Of a DNA stretch of 64,000 nucleotides, positions 50,951 to 59,396 are shown in pieces. Position numbers and translations under genes: made by a program. The first letter of the stretch is position 1, and each line of letters opens with the position of its first letter. Origin of the DNA: UBA6109 sp964506465 (lineage in GTDB: Bacteria; Desulfobacterota; Syntrophia; Syntrophales; UBA6109); NCBI GenBank assembly GCA_964506465.1, contig CAZDLM010000007.1, forward strand, positions 1 through 64,000, written 5' to 3'. Below the pieces are notes generated by a model. The model saw only the letters and a list, made by a program, of their open reading frames with translations. It ran no database searches and was not told where the DNA came from.

Positions 50951-52150
50951 ATGTTCTTGCCGGCCTTATCCTATCGGCACTACCGCTTGCTTTGGTTCTC
51001 CGGATTGAGTACCTGGAGTGGGCGATGGATTGAGGCGGTGGTGGGCGCATGGCTCATACTGGAATTAACGAATTCGCCTTTCTTGGTTGGTTTGCTGGGT
51101 ACCTGCCGTTTTGCCTCGACGGTATTTGGGCCTCTCTGCGGAACCGTTTGTGATCGAATCAATCAACGCTCGATCCTGCTGACAGTGCAAGTCGTCTACG
51201 GCATTGCCTCGCTTACCCTATTGGCCTTGTTCGCTTCAGCGCAAATAGAGGTCTGGCATCTGTTCGCATTCACTTTGCTTGGCGGCCTTTGTTACACTTT
51301 TGACTTTTCGGCTCGATACAGTATTGCCGCAGGCATCGTGAAAAATAACCATATTATCTCTTCGATTTCACTCATGCAGGTTGCCAGCGGAGCAACCAGC
51401 GTGGTAGGCCCCTTGATCGGTGGCAGTTTGCTGGAAATCATCGGGGTAACCGACTGTTTTTCGATCATCGCCGCCACCTTCTTGCTTTCTTTCTTGGCCC
51501 TTATCCCGCTGAAGATTGCGCCAGAATCCGGTATGGGCAACCGCAGCTCCATCTGGAAGGAGTTGGTCTCCGGCCTAGATTACATTAGGAAAGATCGGGT
51601 TCTTTTTTCGCTGCTCTTAATAGCAGCGCTGGCCAATCTTTTTATTTATCCCCACACGTATACGTTAATGCCGATATTTGCCCGTGACGTTCTTGGTACA
51701 GGAGCAAGCGGCTTCGGTCTGCTCATGGCGGGAGCCGGCTTCGGTACCATTCTCGGGTCTCTGGCCATCGGATCCGTATCCCCTGTCGCAAATCGGGGTA
51801 AAGTTCTTGTCGGCGCGATGATTGCGTGGCCGGCATTATTGTTTGCCTTTGCATTTTCAAAATCCTTTACCCTTTCGATCGCGCTGCTTGTCCTTGCAGG
51901 AATAGCACAGGGCATCTCAATGGCTCTTGTCCAGGCGCTGCTACTCATGGGGTCAACGGAAGAAATGCGCGGCAGGGTATCCGGTGCCCGCGCTTTTGCC
52001 ATAAGCACGCTCTCTTTGGGAACCTTCCTGACCGGTTATGAAGCCGCACTCTGGGGAGCTCCTGCTGCCTTGATCATCAATACCTCATTTTTTATCGCAC
52101 TTGCGACGCTGGTGTTCGTTTGGACTCCGGGACTGACTCGACACAAATAG
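50951..52150 (+). CDS. MFS transporter, EntS/MFS_3 type
   Basis: A 399-residue exporter with 12 hydrophobic segments. The N-terminal pattern ALSYRHYRLLWFSGLSTWSGRWIE and the loop GPLCGTVCDRINQRSIL match the MFS_3/enterobactin-exporter group. The second half has LMAGAGFGTILGSLAIG and MRGRVSGARAFA. ATG 50951 fits the family's length; an in-frame GTG at 50804 would place 49 extra residues over the direct repeat. It sits between two 80-bp repeats and ends at a terminator, like a small cassette. Confidence 0.82.
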   Translation: MFLPALSYRHYRLLWFSGLSTWSGRWIEAVVGAWLILELTNSPFLVGLLGTCRFASTVFGPLCGTVCDRINQRSILLTVQVVYGIASLTLLALFASAQIEVWHLFAFTLLGGLCYTFDFSARYSIAAGIVKNNHIISSISLMQVASGATSVVGPLIGGSLLEIIGVTDCFSIIAATFLLSFLALIPLKIAPESGMGNRSSIWKELVSGLDYIRKDRVLFSLLLIAALANLFIYPHTYTLMPIFARDVLGTGASGFGLLMAGAGFGTILGSLAIGSVSPVANRGKVLVGAMIAWPALLFAFAFSKSFTLSIALLVLAGIAQGISMALVQALLLMGSTEEMRGRVSGARAFAISTLSLGTFLTGYEAALWGAPAALIINTSFFIALATLVFVWTPGLTRHK

Positions 52151-52178
52151 ACCCGTGTTCTATGCCGCTGTGCACCAT

Positions 52179-52256
52179 GCGCCAAGACAAACAGGGGGTT
52201 CCGTTGCTGATGACGGGACCCCCTGTTTGTTTTTTAGCTGAGGGGTGGATAACCGA
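52179..52256 (+). repeat. Direct repeat right of the MFS gene
   Basis: The second copy of the 80-bp tRNA-terminator junction (GCGCCA, hairpin, TTTAGCTGAGGGGTGGATAAC). The tRNA portion is reduced to six bases. Confidence 0.75.
52187..52235 (+). terminator. Rho-independent terminator after the MFS gene
   Basis: ACAAACAGGGGGTTCCGT pairs with ACGGGACCCCCTGTTTGT across an 8-nt loop (18 bp, nearly perfect), followed by six Ts. It starts 36 bp after the MFS stop. Confidence 0.88.
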
Positions 52257-52432
52257 ATGGAGAACACCGGGGATTAATTTTAACTCTTCAGCTCCCGTGT
52301 TGGAATCGATCGCCACTGCAAATCCAAACGTGGGAGATCTGTCGGGAAAGAAGGGGATGCTTGGTCCCGTCCTGATTGCCCGCAATCCCGCATCTTCCGC
52401 TTCCGAGGAAAAAGGAAAGCTGATTCCGCTCA
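52257..52432. other. Degenerate sequence without a clear gene
   Basis: Between the terminator and the ankyrin remnant. The frames show protein-like stretches on both strands but no start or intact domain, which suggests decayed DNA. Confidence 0.5.
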
Positions 52433-52627
52433 GTGCATACCCCGCTCCATTGTGCTGCCATGGAGGGACATAAAGATATGGCGGACCTGCTCATTGCGCA
52501 AGGGGCGGATGTGAACGCAATTGACAGTGAGAAACACACGCCGCTTCATGATGCCATTATTAATGGCCACAAAGATGTTGTCGAACTTATCGCAACCACC
52601 AAAGGGAGTTGGCTGAGACTATTATAA
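52433..52627 (+). pseudogene. Ankyrin-repeat fragment
   Basis: A 64-residue stretch with one full and one partial ankyrin repeat (TPLHCAAMEGHKDMADLLIAQGADVNA read in parts; TPLHDAIINGHKDVVELI). No signal or other domain remains, the frame starts without a ribosome site, and the second repeat breaks off. It is a remnant of a longer ankyrin protein in the accessory region. Confidence 0.7.
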
Positions 52628-52805
52628 TTGAACCTAACAAGAAATATTTGCGCCCTATCCTCTTTCAACTTGAACGGTTTGAGGAGGCTGTTCGTTTTAC
52701 GGCGTCGGCAACCCGGTTTCTCCCTCGCTTCGACCGGACAAAAAGACGGACCAGACCCCTATGTTGCCCGATATAGGGGTATCCACTCACGGCGAATAGT
52801 TACTA
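52628..52805. other. Intergenic, nothing recognised
   Basis: A short AT-richer gap between the ankyrin remnant and the EthD gene. A small palindrome CCCGATATAGGGG is the only notable feature. Confidence 0.4.
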
Positions 52806-53135
52806 TTACTTCATTACCAGCTCCTCGCAAACGTAGTTAATCATTTTGCCGACATCCATAAACTTTGCTTCATCATCTCTAAGGACCTTCCCCTCATCAG
52901 ATCTGTACCATTTATTCACATGCTTGAATGATTCCAGATCCTTGAACCAGAGTTCAGCAATGCCATCGTAGGCAGGTTCACGATCATTTAATTTGACCCG
53001 ATGGTTCTGCACATATTTCACAATTCCGGGAATAATCTTTAGAACAAGAGGCCCGTGAACCTCTTTCCAATATTTAGTGAATTCATCTTGTGTCAGCCCA
53101 GGCTTTCTCTTCATTATGATGATTAACTTTACCAA
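52806..53135 (-). CDS. EthD domain protein
   Basis: A 109-residue ferredoxin-like-fold protein (PF07110). The motif MKRKPGLTQDEFTKYWKEVHGPLV (about 8-31, read in parts) is typical, and FKDLESFKHVNKW and DEAKFMDVGKMINYVCEE match the family end. Members help degradation of ethers, polyketides or aromatics, often as dimers. The start appears to be TTG at 53135, 9 bp after GGAGG. It stands alone in the island with lower GC. The substrate is unknown. Confidence 0.85.
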   Translation of the reverse strand: MVKLIIIMKRKPGLTQDEFTKYWKEVHGPLVLKIIPGIVKYVQNHRVKLNDREPAYDGIAELWFKDLESFKHVNKWYRSDEGKVLRDDEAKFMDVGKMINYVCEELVMK

Positions 53136-53415
53136 GATAGTTCACCTCCCCAATTTATTTGTTGAGAGAATCTTTCTTTGCCGGCTCCTGCGCGCACATG
53201 CCCCATTCCCGTGTCCATTTCGCTCGGCATACGTATCCACTTCTGCATTCAATCTATATCATTCATCAGTAGTGCTGCAACGTTTGTTTTTGAGATCGGC
53301 GGAAGTTGAAGAAGGATGAGGGCTTGAGAGAGAAAGTGGCCCGGAGTCTTCCGGCCTCGCGGACGCTGACATTCCATATGGTGCCCGCGGGCTGCCGTGG
53401 AAAGGCCGCTCGCCA
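53136..53415. other. Intergenic 280 bp, nothing recognised
   Basis: Between the EthD gene and the CsgG-like gene. No tRNA, terminator with a T-run, or conserved coding frame was found. Confidence 0.4.
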
Positions 53416-54525
53416 CTAATTGAGGTGCCGGACGATGAAGTTTCTTCCGGCGATCCGCAGGTCCTCCCCTGCGGTTCGCCAGGTTGTGTAGCCGATCAGG
53501 TTGACATTTGCGATCAGCAATTTCCCGCGTTCCCGGTTCAGCTCGTGACCGTTCAGGTAGAACGTGAGCGCGTCGCCCTCTTTCACGATCTTGAAGGTGT
53601 TCGCCGTGTTTCCTCGGTTCACCCGGTGCGAAATGACCGAGGGCTGTACAAAGGACGTTTCGCCGTTTATCTGCCGGCGGATCATATGTCTCCCCGTGGC
53701 ATGCACGCAAAATTCGTACATGTTGCTGAAATCGCGGCCGAAGATGATCCCGTAATAGGCCGAGGCAGAATCCCCGTCGTCGCCGCCCAGTTTCGCGACC
53801 GTTGCTTCCACGCTGAAGTTTCTTGACGGATCGATGGACAGGTCGATCTTCGAGTAGAAGATCGGCGATTGTTTCTTCATGGTGATGACGTACTGTCGAT
53901 TCTTGATGACGGCAGAGGCCGCATCCCAATTCCCAATCGACCACCCGTTGCGATTGTCGGCAAAACGCTCTTCCAGGAGGATTGCCCCCGCCTGCTGCGC
54001 CTCTTCTCTTGCCACCGGAGAGGCGGCGACGGTTTCCCCTCTTGCCTTGCGAACGATTCGATCTGCAGCAAGCTGTATGGTGTTCATGAGTTCATCGACA
54101 TCCCGGGCCATCGCCTGATCGGTCAGTTCCACGACACCGGTCCTGGTATCGATTCCCTTGAGAAGGAGAATGTAGCGGCCCCCCATTTTGGAGATCGACC
54201 CTGTGATGATCTTCTGTGCCCCTGCCAAGGCTCCCACCCGCGATGCATCGCTTTCCGTGAGGCCGCTCATGCTTAATTTTTGCTCCTCCAGGATCTTGCT
54301 CAGCATGCCGCGTTCGACGACCTGGAATGCCTTCTTATCCGCGAGAGCCGCCTGGAGCATTTCTGTAAGCGTTATGACGTCGACGTTCTCTTTATCGACA
54401 CGCGAAATGAGGTCCAGAACAGCGACCTTGAGATTGCCGGAATCGGCCCAATTCGCAGAGGCCGCTGCAGGATACAGGAGGCAAAGCACGATCATGATGA
54501 AACAGGTCCGCTTCATAAGCTGCAT
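53416..54525 (-). CDS. CsgG-like domain fused to a LamG-like domain
   Basis: A 369-residue exported protein. A signal peptide (about 1-24, IMIVLCLLYPAAASA) precedes a CsgG/curli-assembly-type domain (about 31-165: LKVAVLDLISRVDKENVD, FQVVERGMLSKILEEQKLSMSG, AGAQKIITGSISKMGGRYIL read in parts). From about 185 a concanavalin/LamG-type beta sandwich follows (LLEERFADNRNGWSIGNW, FSVEATVAKLGG, YYGIIFGRDFSNMYEF). CsgG domains form outer-membrane secretion pores or lipoproteins; no lipobox is visible here. Its 5' end is duplicated at 56590. The TPR gene lies upstream. Confidence 0.75.
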   Translation of the reverse strand: MQLMKRTCFIMIVLCLLYPAAASANWADSGNLKVAVLDLISRVDKENVDVITLTEMLQAALADKKAFQVVERGMLSKILEEQKLSMSGLTESDASRVGALAGAQKIITGSISKMGGRYILLLKGIDTRTGVVELTDQAMARDVDELMNTIQLAADRIVRKARGETVAASPVAREEAQQAGAILLEERFADNRNGWSIGNWDAASAVIKNRQYVITMKKQSPIFYSKIDLSIDPSRNFSVEATVAKLGGDDGDSASAYYGIIFGRDFSNMYEFCVHATGRHMIRRQINGETSFVQPSVISHRVNRGNTANTFKIVKEGDALTFYLNGHELNRERGKLLIANVNLIGYTTWRTAGEDLRIAGRNFIVRHLN

Positions 54526-54808
54526 ACGACAGTTCCTTTACGCTGATCTCTTATGACACTGTTGCCCTATTGTGCCTCAGTTCCCGGCAAATGAACCAGG
54601 AGCAGGTTTTCAAGAAACGCTACCAAGTAAGAAGAGGAATGTCAAAAAAGAAGAAGCGCCCCCCGATGCCCTCGCTGAAAGGTCCGATCCCCGCCGGTTG
54701 ACTCAAAAAAGCAGGAGGACACGTTCGTCGCGACGGAGCCCCCCTGAATTGTTTTGCCGATGGCCGGGTAATTCAGATTCGGCGCCTGCAAACGACACCT
54801 GTGGTTTT
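54526..54808. other. Intergenic with a partial tRNA-terminator scar
   Basis: At 54732-54776 the half-hairpin GACGGAGCCCCCCTGAATTG with a following GGGTAATTCAG resembles the right half of the repeats at 50736 and 52179. Otherwise nothing is recognised in this 283-bp gap. Confidence 0.45.
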
Positions 54809-56551
54809 CTATGGTTTGCCGACGAGTCTGATAAAATCAGGATGACTCCGAACGAAGTGGAATTGTGGTTCCTCTTGTGCCTTGGTTTTGTAGTATGGAT
54901 CGCTTTCCACCGCTTTAGTCAGGTCCTGCAAGGTGTTCTTCCTGTCCTTCTTCCGGGCATATACCAGAGCCCTGTTGTAGTATGCCCCCGCCGGCCATTT
55001 GTGATGGAGTGCGATGGCGGCGCTATAGTCTCTGATGGCGAGATCATCCTTGCCGAGAGCGAAGTAGGAAGACCCCCTCTCAACATAGGTATCGAACTCG
55101 GGCTTCAGCTTGGCTGCCCTGTTGAAGTCGTTGACGGCGAGATCGTGCTTGCCGTATTTGGCATGGTATTTGGCGCGGTCCGTGTATGAGGATGGACGGT
55201 CAGGCTCCAGACTGATGGTCTTGCTGTAATCCTGAATCGCCAGATCATGCCTGCCGAGCTTGGCATACAGGTTGGCCCTCGCGTTGTATATGTGAATGTG
55301 ATCCGGAAACAACTCGACGATTTTGCTGTAGTCTTGAATCGCGAGATCGATTCTGCCAAGGCGGCCTTCGTAGGTCTGCGCCCGGTGCAGATAGTCGAAA
55401 ACATTCGGCTCCAGTTCAATGGCCCGGCTCAGATCGTCGATTGCGGACTCCGGCTTGTCAGACATCAGGAATGCCCCCCGCGTGCCATAGCCAAGGGCGT
55501 CTTTCGGATCGAGTTCAATGGCCCTGTTGAAGTCCTTCAGCGCGAGATCGTTCTTTTGCAGCCCCCAATAGGCTTGCCCCCTGCTGATGTAGTATGATTT
55601 CTCATGCGGATCGAGCTCGATGGCCTTGCTGAAGTCCTGCGCGGCGCGGCTGTCTTCTCTCAGAACGGCGGAGTAGTATCTGCCGCGATCGTAATACGCC
55701 ACCGCCTTTTCCTTGTTGCCCGAAGCCGTCCCGATCGCTTTGGCAAATTCCTGAAGAGCGAGGTCGTTTTGATCCAATTCCTTATGCACCCACGCCCGGA
55801 TAAGATGAGATTCGGAATTTTTCGGCGTGATGCTCAATATCTTGTAGTAGTCCGACATCGCCTGATTCTTTTCACTGATCCGCGCCCGGAAATAATAGGC
55901 CTCGATGTTCTGCGGGTCGAGTTCGATGGCACGGCTGAAGGCATCAATCGCCCCTCGAAAATTATCGTGGCGGCCTTGAACGGCATGCCCCTTCTCAATC
56001 CACTCCGCCGCGGACAACTCCTTGATCGACCGATCGTAAGCTGCCTTCCTGGCCTCTCTGTTCCCCTCCTTGGCTGAGGCAAGTTCATTCCGCAGACGCT
56101 CGTTTTCCTTCAACAGAGCATCCGATTTGTTCCTGATCGCCTCCAGTTCCTTCGTCCTGTCGCGATCCTTGCGCAGTTCATTGATAGACTGGGCCACCTT
56201 ATCCGGATCGGCCGTTATCTTCGACTTGAGCCAGTACACACGACCGTCCCATTTTTCCTCCAAAATCTCCGTCTGAACGATTCCGGCCGTGAGGGTCGTG
56301 ATCTGGTCGAGGGTCATCTGAAAATTCTTTACTTCCGTCCGGCTTTCCAGGTAGGTCCCCAGTTCTTCAAGGAGCAGCCGCTTCACCTCCCTGAGGGCAA
56401 TAACCCGGCTGGAGTTCCGGCTGTCGTCTTCACTGGCCTGATAGGTGTATTCCTTGACGAAGGTCTTGGTTTCGGCAAAGGCAAGACCAAAAACAATCGG
56501 CACGGCTAATAGTGAAAAAAAAGTGATCCCCATTCGTCTGTATTTCATCAC
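54809..56551 (-). CDS. TPR-repeat exported protein
   Basis: A 580-residue protein with a signal peptide (about 1-26, ending AFAETK), a helical N-terminal domain with RVIALREVKRLLLEELGTYLES, a coiled coil (about 120-165) and then about ten tetratricopeptide repeats from residue 180 to 560. Typical units include AIDAFSRAIELDPQNIEAYY, ALKDFNRAIELDPKDALGYG and AIQDYSKTISLEPDRPSSYT. It would be a periplasmic scaffold. The order is TPR gene, then CsgG-like gene, on one strand; a remnant of a second CsgG-like 5' end lies just upstream. Confidence 0.85.
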   Translation of the reverse strand: MMKYRRMGITFFSLLAVPIVFGLAFAETKTFVKEYTYQASEDDSRNSSRVIALREVKRLLLEELGTYLESRTEVKNFQMTLDQITTLTAGIVQTEILEEKWDGRVYWLKSKITADPDKVAQSINELRKDRDRTKELEAIRNKSDALLKENERLRNELASAKEGNREARKAAYDRSIKELSAAEWIEKGHAVQGRHDNFRGAIDAFSRAIELDPQNIEAYYFRARISEKNQAMSDYYKILSITPKNSESHLIRAWVHKELDQNDLALQEFAKAIGTASGNKEKAVAYYDRGRYYSAVLREDSRAAQDFSKAIELDPHEKSYYISRGQAYWGLQKNDLALKDFNRAIELDPKDALGYGTRGAFLMSDKPESAIDDLSRAIELEPNVFDYLHRAQTYEGRLGRIDLAIQDYSKIVELFPDHIHIYNARANLYAKLGRHDLAIQDYSKTISLEPDRPSSYTDRAKYHAKYGKHDLAVNDFNRAAKLKPEFDTYVERGSSYFALGKDDLAIRDYSAAIALHHKWPAGAYYNRALVYARKKDRKNTLQDLTKAVESDPYYKTKAQEEPQFHFVRSHPDFIRLVGKP

Positions 56552-56587
56552 GTTTTCTTCTCTGTCAGAAACTTTCTTTGCGTCCTA

Positions 56588-56716
56588 TACACGCGAAAGG
56601 AGGTCCAAAATAACGACCTTGAGATTGCCGGAGTCGACCCAATTCGCAGAAACCGCTGCAGGATACAGGAGGCAAATCACGATCATGATGAAATAGGTCC
56701 ACTTCATAAGCGTCAT
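56588..56716 (-). pseudogene. 5' remnant of a duplicated CsgG-like gene
   Basis: The signal peptide and first residues (MKWTYFIMIVICLLYPAAVS, then NWVDSGNLKV) copy the start of the gene at 53416-54525, but the frame ends soon after. The duplication also includes about 50 bp of upstream DNA (total 56590-56770 against 54399-54580). It lies directly upstream of the TPR gene. Confidence 0.8.
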
Positions 56717-56789
56717 AGGACAGGTCCTTCGCGCCGATCTGTTATGTCACTATTCCCTTATTGTGCATCATACCCCGTCAAATAGGCCC

Positions 56790-58022
56790 CTACCTCTGTA
56801 CAAATGGAACTCTCATGAAAACGATCAACAGGAATGCTGCTATCACTGAAATCCCCCCTGCCGCGAATCCGATGGAATAGGTTTGGGTCAGGTTGAAGAT
56901 TTCTCCAGCCAGCAGGGGACCGATGGCTCCCCCGATCTGGCCAGACAGGATCAGAACTCCAAAAATTTCTCCAATGGAGGAGAGTCCAAAAATATTTGCC
57001 GTTACCAGGGGCAGTTGAGGTCCGGTTCCTCCATAACCCAAACCAAAAAGCATTGAAAAGACGTAAAGGGAGGTCGTGCTGCGGGAATTGATCAAGGCGA
57101 AGATGCAGACCGCTTGAAGCAAAAGGTTCATCACCAGAACTCTTTCCGGGCCGACGCGGTCGGATACAAAACCCATCAGGGACTTGCCCAAGATTCCGCC
57201 GACGCCGACAAAACTGACCGCCATGGCCGCGCTTGTGGCGGAAAGTCCGATGTCAGTTCCATAAGCGGCCAGATGAACCGCAATCATGTAAAATCCGACG
57301 CACCACAGGAGGTAGGCGGTAAAAATCATCCAGAATATCCGAGCCCTTAGAGCCTGCGACAGATTCCAGTCTTTAACGAGGGTAATTTCGGGAGAGAAGG
57401 TTTTTGCAGGCTCCGTTCTGCCTTTGTCCTCGTTTGATTCCTGAGGACCCGGCGACGTATGCCGAGGATCACGCCGGAGAAAGAATGTAGATCCGATGAT
57501 AATCCCTCCCGTGATCAGGCCCAAAATGGTAAGCGCTCCCCTACACCCCAGGGCGGCAATGAGCCGGCTGGACACGAAGGGCCCGACCATAATTCCCACG
57601 CCAATACCCGCAGACATGATCCCTATTGCCACACCCCGCGAAGCTGAAAACCATCGAGAGGCGCTAACCACTAACGGACCGTATCCCGCACTTACCCCTA
57701 TCCCCGTCATGACCCCATAGCACAGATAGAGCTGCCACAGGTTTTGGATCGCGGCACTCAAGAGAAGACCTCCCGCCATGACCGCCCCGCCCAGGCCTAC
57801 CACCAAACGCGGGCCAAAGCGGTCAGCCAGTTTCCCGGTAAAGATGGAACCCACTCCGAACATCAATATGCTCAAAGAGAAAATCCCGGAAGTGCTTGCG
57901 CGGTCCCATCCAAATTCTTTGGTCAAAGGGACAAGGAAGACGCCAAAGGAGAATTGGCTACCCCAGGAAGTCATCAGCACTAGAAATCCTGCGCCTACAA
58001 TGAACCATCGGTTGAAAGACAT
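56790..58022 (-). CDS. MFS transporter, OFA/monocarboxylate type
   Basis: A 410-residue major-facilitator protein with 12 hydrophobic segments. The N-terminal SWGSQFSFGVFLVPLTKEFGW, the loop GKLADRFGPRLVVGLGGAVM and SASRWFSASRGVAIGIMSAG are marks of the oxalate:formate/monocarboxylate group. The second half has GKSLMGFVSDRVGPERVL. It likely imports a carboxylic acid. ATG 58022 follows AAGGGA by 7 bp; a TTG at 58058 is possible. The gene start overlaps the end of a CoA-transferase remnant, suggesting a former carboxylate-activation operon. Confidence 0.87.
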   Translation of the reverse strand: MSFNRWFIVGAGFLVLMTSWGSQFSFGVFLVPLTKEFGWDRASTSGIFSLSILMFGVGSIFTGKLADRFGPRLVVGLGGAVMAGGLLLSAAIQNLWQLYLCYGVMTGIGVSAGYGPLVVSASRWFSASRGVAIGIMSAGIGVGIMVGPFVSSRLIAALGCRGALTILGLITGGIIIGSTFFLRRDPRHTSPGPQESNEDKGRTEPAKTFSPEITLVKDWNLSQALRARIFWMIFTAYLLWCVGFYMIAVHLAAYGTDIGLSATSAAMAVSFVGVGGILGKSLMGFVSDRVGPERVLVMNLLLQAVCIFALINSRSTTSLYVFSMLFGLGYGGTGPQLPLVTANIFGLSSIGEIFGVLILSGQIGGAIGPLLAGEIFNLTQTYSIGFAAGGISVIAAFLLIVFMRVPFVQR

Positions 58023-58049
58023 GGAATGTCCCTTCTCGTGAGTCTCTTC

Positions 58050-58275
58050 GTTGGACAATCTTCTTTTCCTTCATATCCGCGATCTCTTCGGGCGTAAACC
58101 CCAACCTGGCCAGAAGCTCCGCCGGATGCTCGCCCAGCTCCGGCGCACGGCACTTGATCCCGGCCGGGGTCTTGGACAGCTTGATGGGATTATTCAGCAC
58201 CTTGATTTTCCCATGGCTGGCAACATCCATTTCACCGAAAAAGCCATTGGCAATAGCCTGCTCGTCCCGGCTCAC
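58050..58275 (-). pseudogene. C-terminal remnant of a class III CoA-transferase
   Basis: About 75 codons matching the end of CaiB/BaiF family CoA-transferases: SRDEQAIANGFFGEMDV, VLNNPIKLSKTPAGIKCRAP and ELGEHPAELLARLGFTPEEIADMKEKK. The upstream 300 residues are missing and replaced by a small secreted ORF. The frame runs on into the start of the MFS gene. It once probably made the CoA thioester of an acid imported by the adjacent transporter. Confidence 0.75.
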
Positions 58276-58448
58276 CTCCAGCGGCCAGCTACCTCCTCGG
58301 GTTTGCCCATCCTTTTCATCATCATCGGGATGCAGCCTCCTCCCTTTTCATTTCCGCTTGCCGGGTCCCTGGCTATCGCGACTCCAGGCAGGATCAGCAT
58401 TGCCGCAGCCGTCACTGCGATCAATACTTGGGCGACACTCTTCTTCAC
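58272..58448 (-). CDS. Small secreted peptide (uncertain)
   Basis: A 58-codon ORF starting at GTG 58448 with an AAGGAGG site 7 bp upstream. It has a clean signal peptide (MKKSVAQVLIAVTAAAMLI, then LPGVAIA) followed by 30 residues, with GGGCIPMMMKRMGKPEEVAG near the end. It stops within the CoA-transferase remnant, so the C-terminus may be chimeric. It could be a true small exported protein cut short by a deletion. Confidence 0.45.
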   Translation of the reverse strand: MKKSVAQVLIAVTAAAMLILPGVAIARDPASGNEKGGGCIPMMMKRMGKPEEVAGRWR

Positions 58449-58511
58449 GTCGTGTCCTCCTTTGAAATCATCCGTCTGCGCAGTCGCGCATTCGTCTGGA
58501 AGACACGGTCA

Positions 58512-59396
58512 TCATCCTTCCTTTTCATCTCCCTCCATGACGGGGATTCGGGATTCGCAGGGAACTCCCGTTTGACAGAGCCCGCATGCATAACCGTCGA
58601 AGCCGTAATGCCGGCTGATGTATCGCTGACAGGTTTCGTGTACGTGTTTCATACAGGCAATCTTATCGTGCCCCTTCTCCGAGAGGGCGCCCACGGGGCA
58701 CCGCTGAACGCATTTCCGGCACGTTCCCCGGCTGAACCACAGGCAGTATTCCCGATGACTCTGGTAGGGCCGCGCCGTTGGCGAGACTTGGATTTCCGCC
58801 ACGACCGATCCGACACGCATGGCCTTGCCCTTTGGGGTGATCAGTCCGTCGCAGAGTCCGAAGGTCCCCAACCCCGCCACAAAGGCTGCGTGGCGTTCTG
58901 ACCACATGGAGGCAAAGACAAACTTGTCTGAAGACATGCGCGACCACTGTGGATCAAGCACGGGCGCTGTCGCCCTGATATCCGCCTTCGCAAGTTCCGA
59001 AACGACGTGCCTGCGGAGCTTCTCGTTGACCACTTCCCCGTAGAACCGCGACCGCGCCCATCTCTCCGGCGGATAGGTCTTTTCCTTCCTCGAGTCCATT
59101 TTTGTCTGCTTCATCTGGGGGAGAACCCAACTGATCACCGTCAGATGGTGCGGCGGCACGCAACTGCCGGGGAATGCCTTTTCGAATGCCTCTTCGGGGG
59201 TCCAGTGGAAAGGTCCGACATGTTCTTTGAAGGATTCCCAGCAGGCATCGTCGCCTCGGGAAAATCCCACAAGCGGCTCATCCCAGGCCTTTTCGCGGGA
59301 TGCGCTTGCAAGGGTGTTCTCGGATGATGTTTTCACCCAGTCCCGGATGATTTTGGTGATCCATGTTGACGGGTTCTTTGCCTTATCGATTGCCAT
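58512..59396 (-). CDS. 4Fe-4S protein, QueG-like
   Basis: A 294-residue iron-sulfur protein. The C-terminal part has a ferredoxin motif (FSRGTCRKCVQRCPVGAL; C-X2-C-X3-C-P) and a later C-X2-C-X4-C group (YACGLCQTGVPCESRIP), together enough for two [4Fe-4S] clusters. The middle part (FAGLGTFG-like VAGLGTFGLCDGLITPKGKAMRVGSVV, read in parts) matches epoxyqueuosine-reductase relatives. The N-terminal half differs from QueG. Such stand-alone relatives occur in anaerobes with unknown substrates. It ends 63 bp upstream of the small secreted ORF. Confidence 0.8.
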   Translation of the reverse strand: MAIDKAKNPSTWITKIIRDWVKTSSENTLASASREKAWDEPLVGFSRGDDACWESFKEHVGPFHWTPEEAFEKAFPGSCVPPHHLTVISWVLPQMKQTKMDSRKEKTYPPERWARSRFYGEVVNEKLRRHVVSELAKADIRATAPVLDPQWSRMSSDKFVFASMWSERHAAFVAGLGTFGLCDGLITPKGKAMRVGSVVAEIQVSPTARPYQSHREYCLWFSRGTCRKCVQRCPVGALSEKGHDKIACMKHVHETCQRYISRHYGFDGYACGLCQTGVPCESRIPVMEGDEKEG

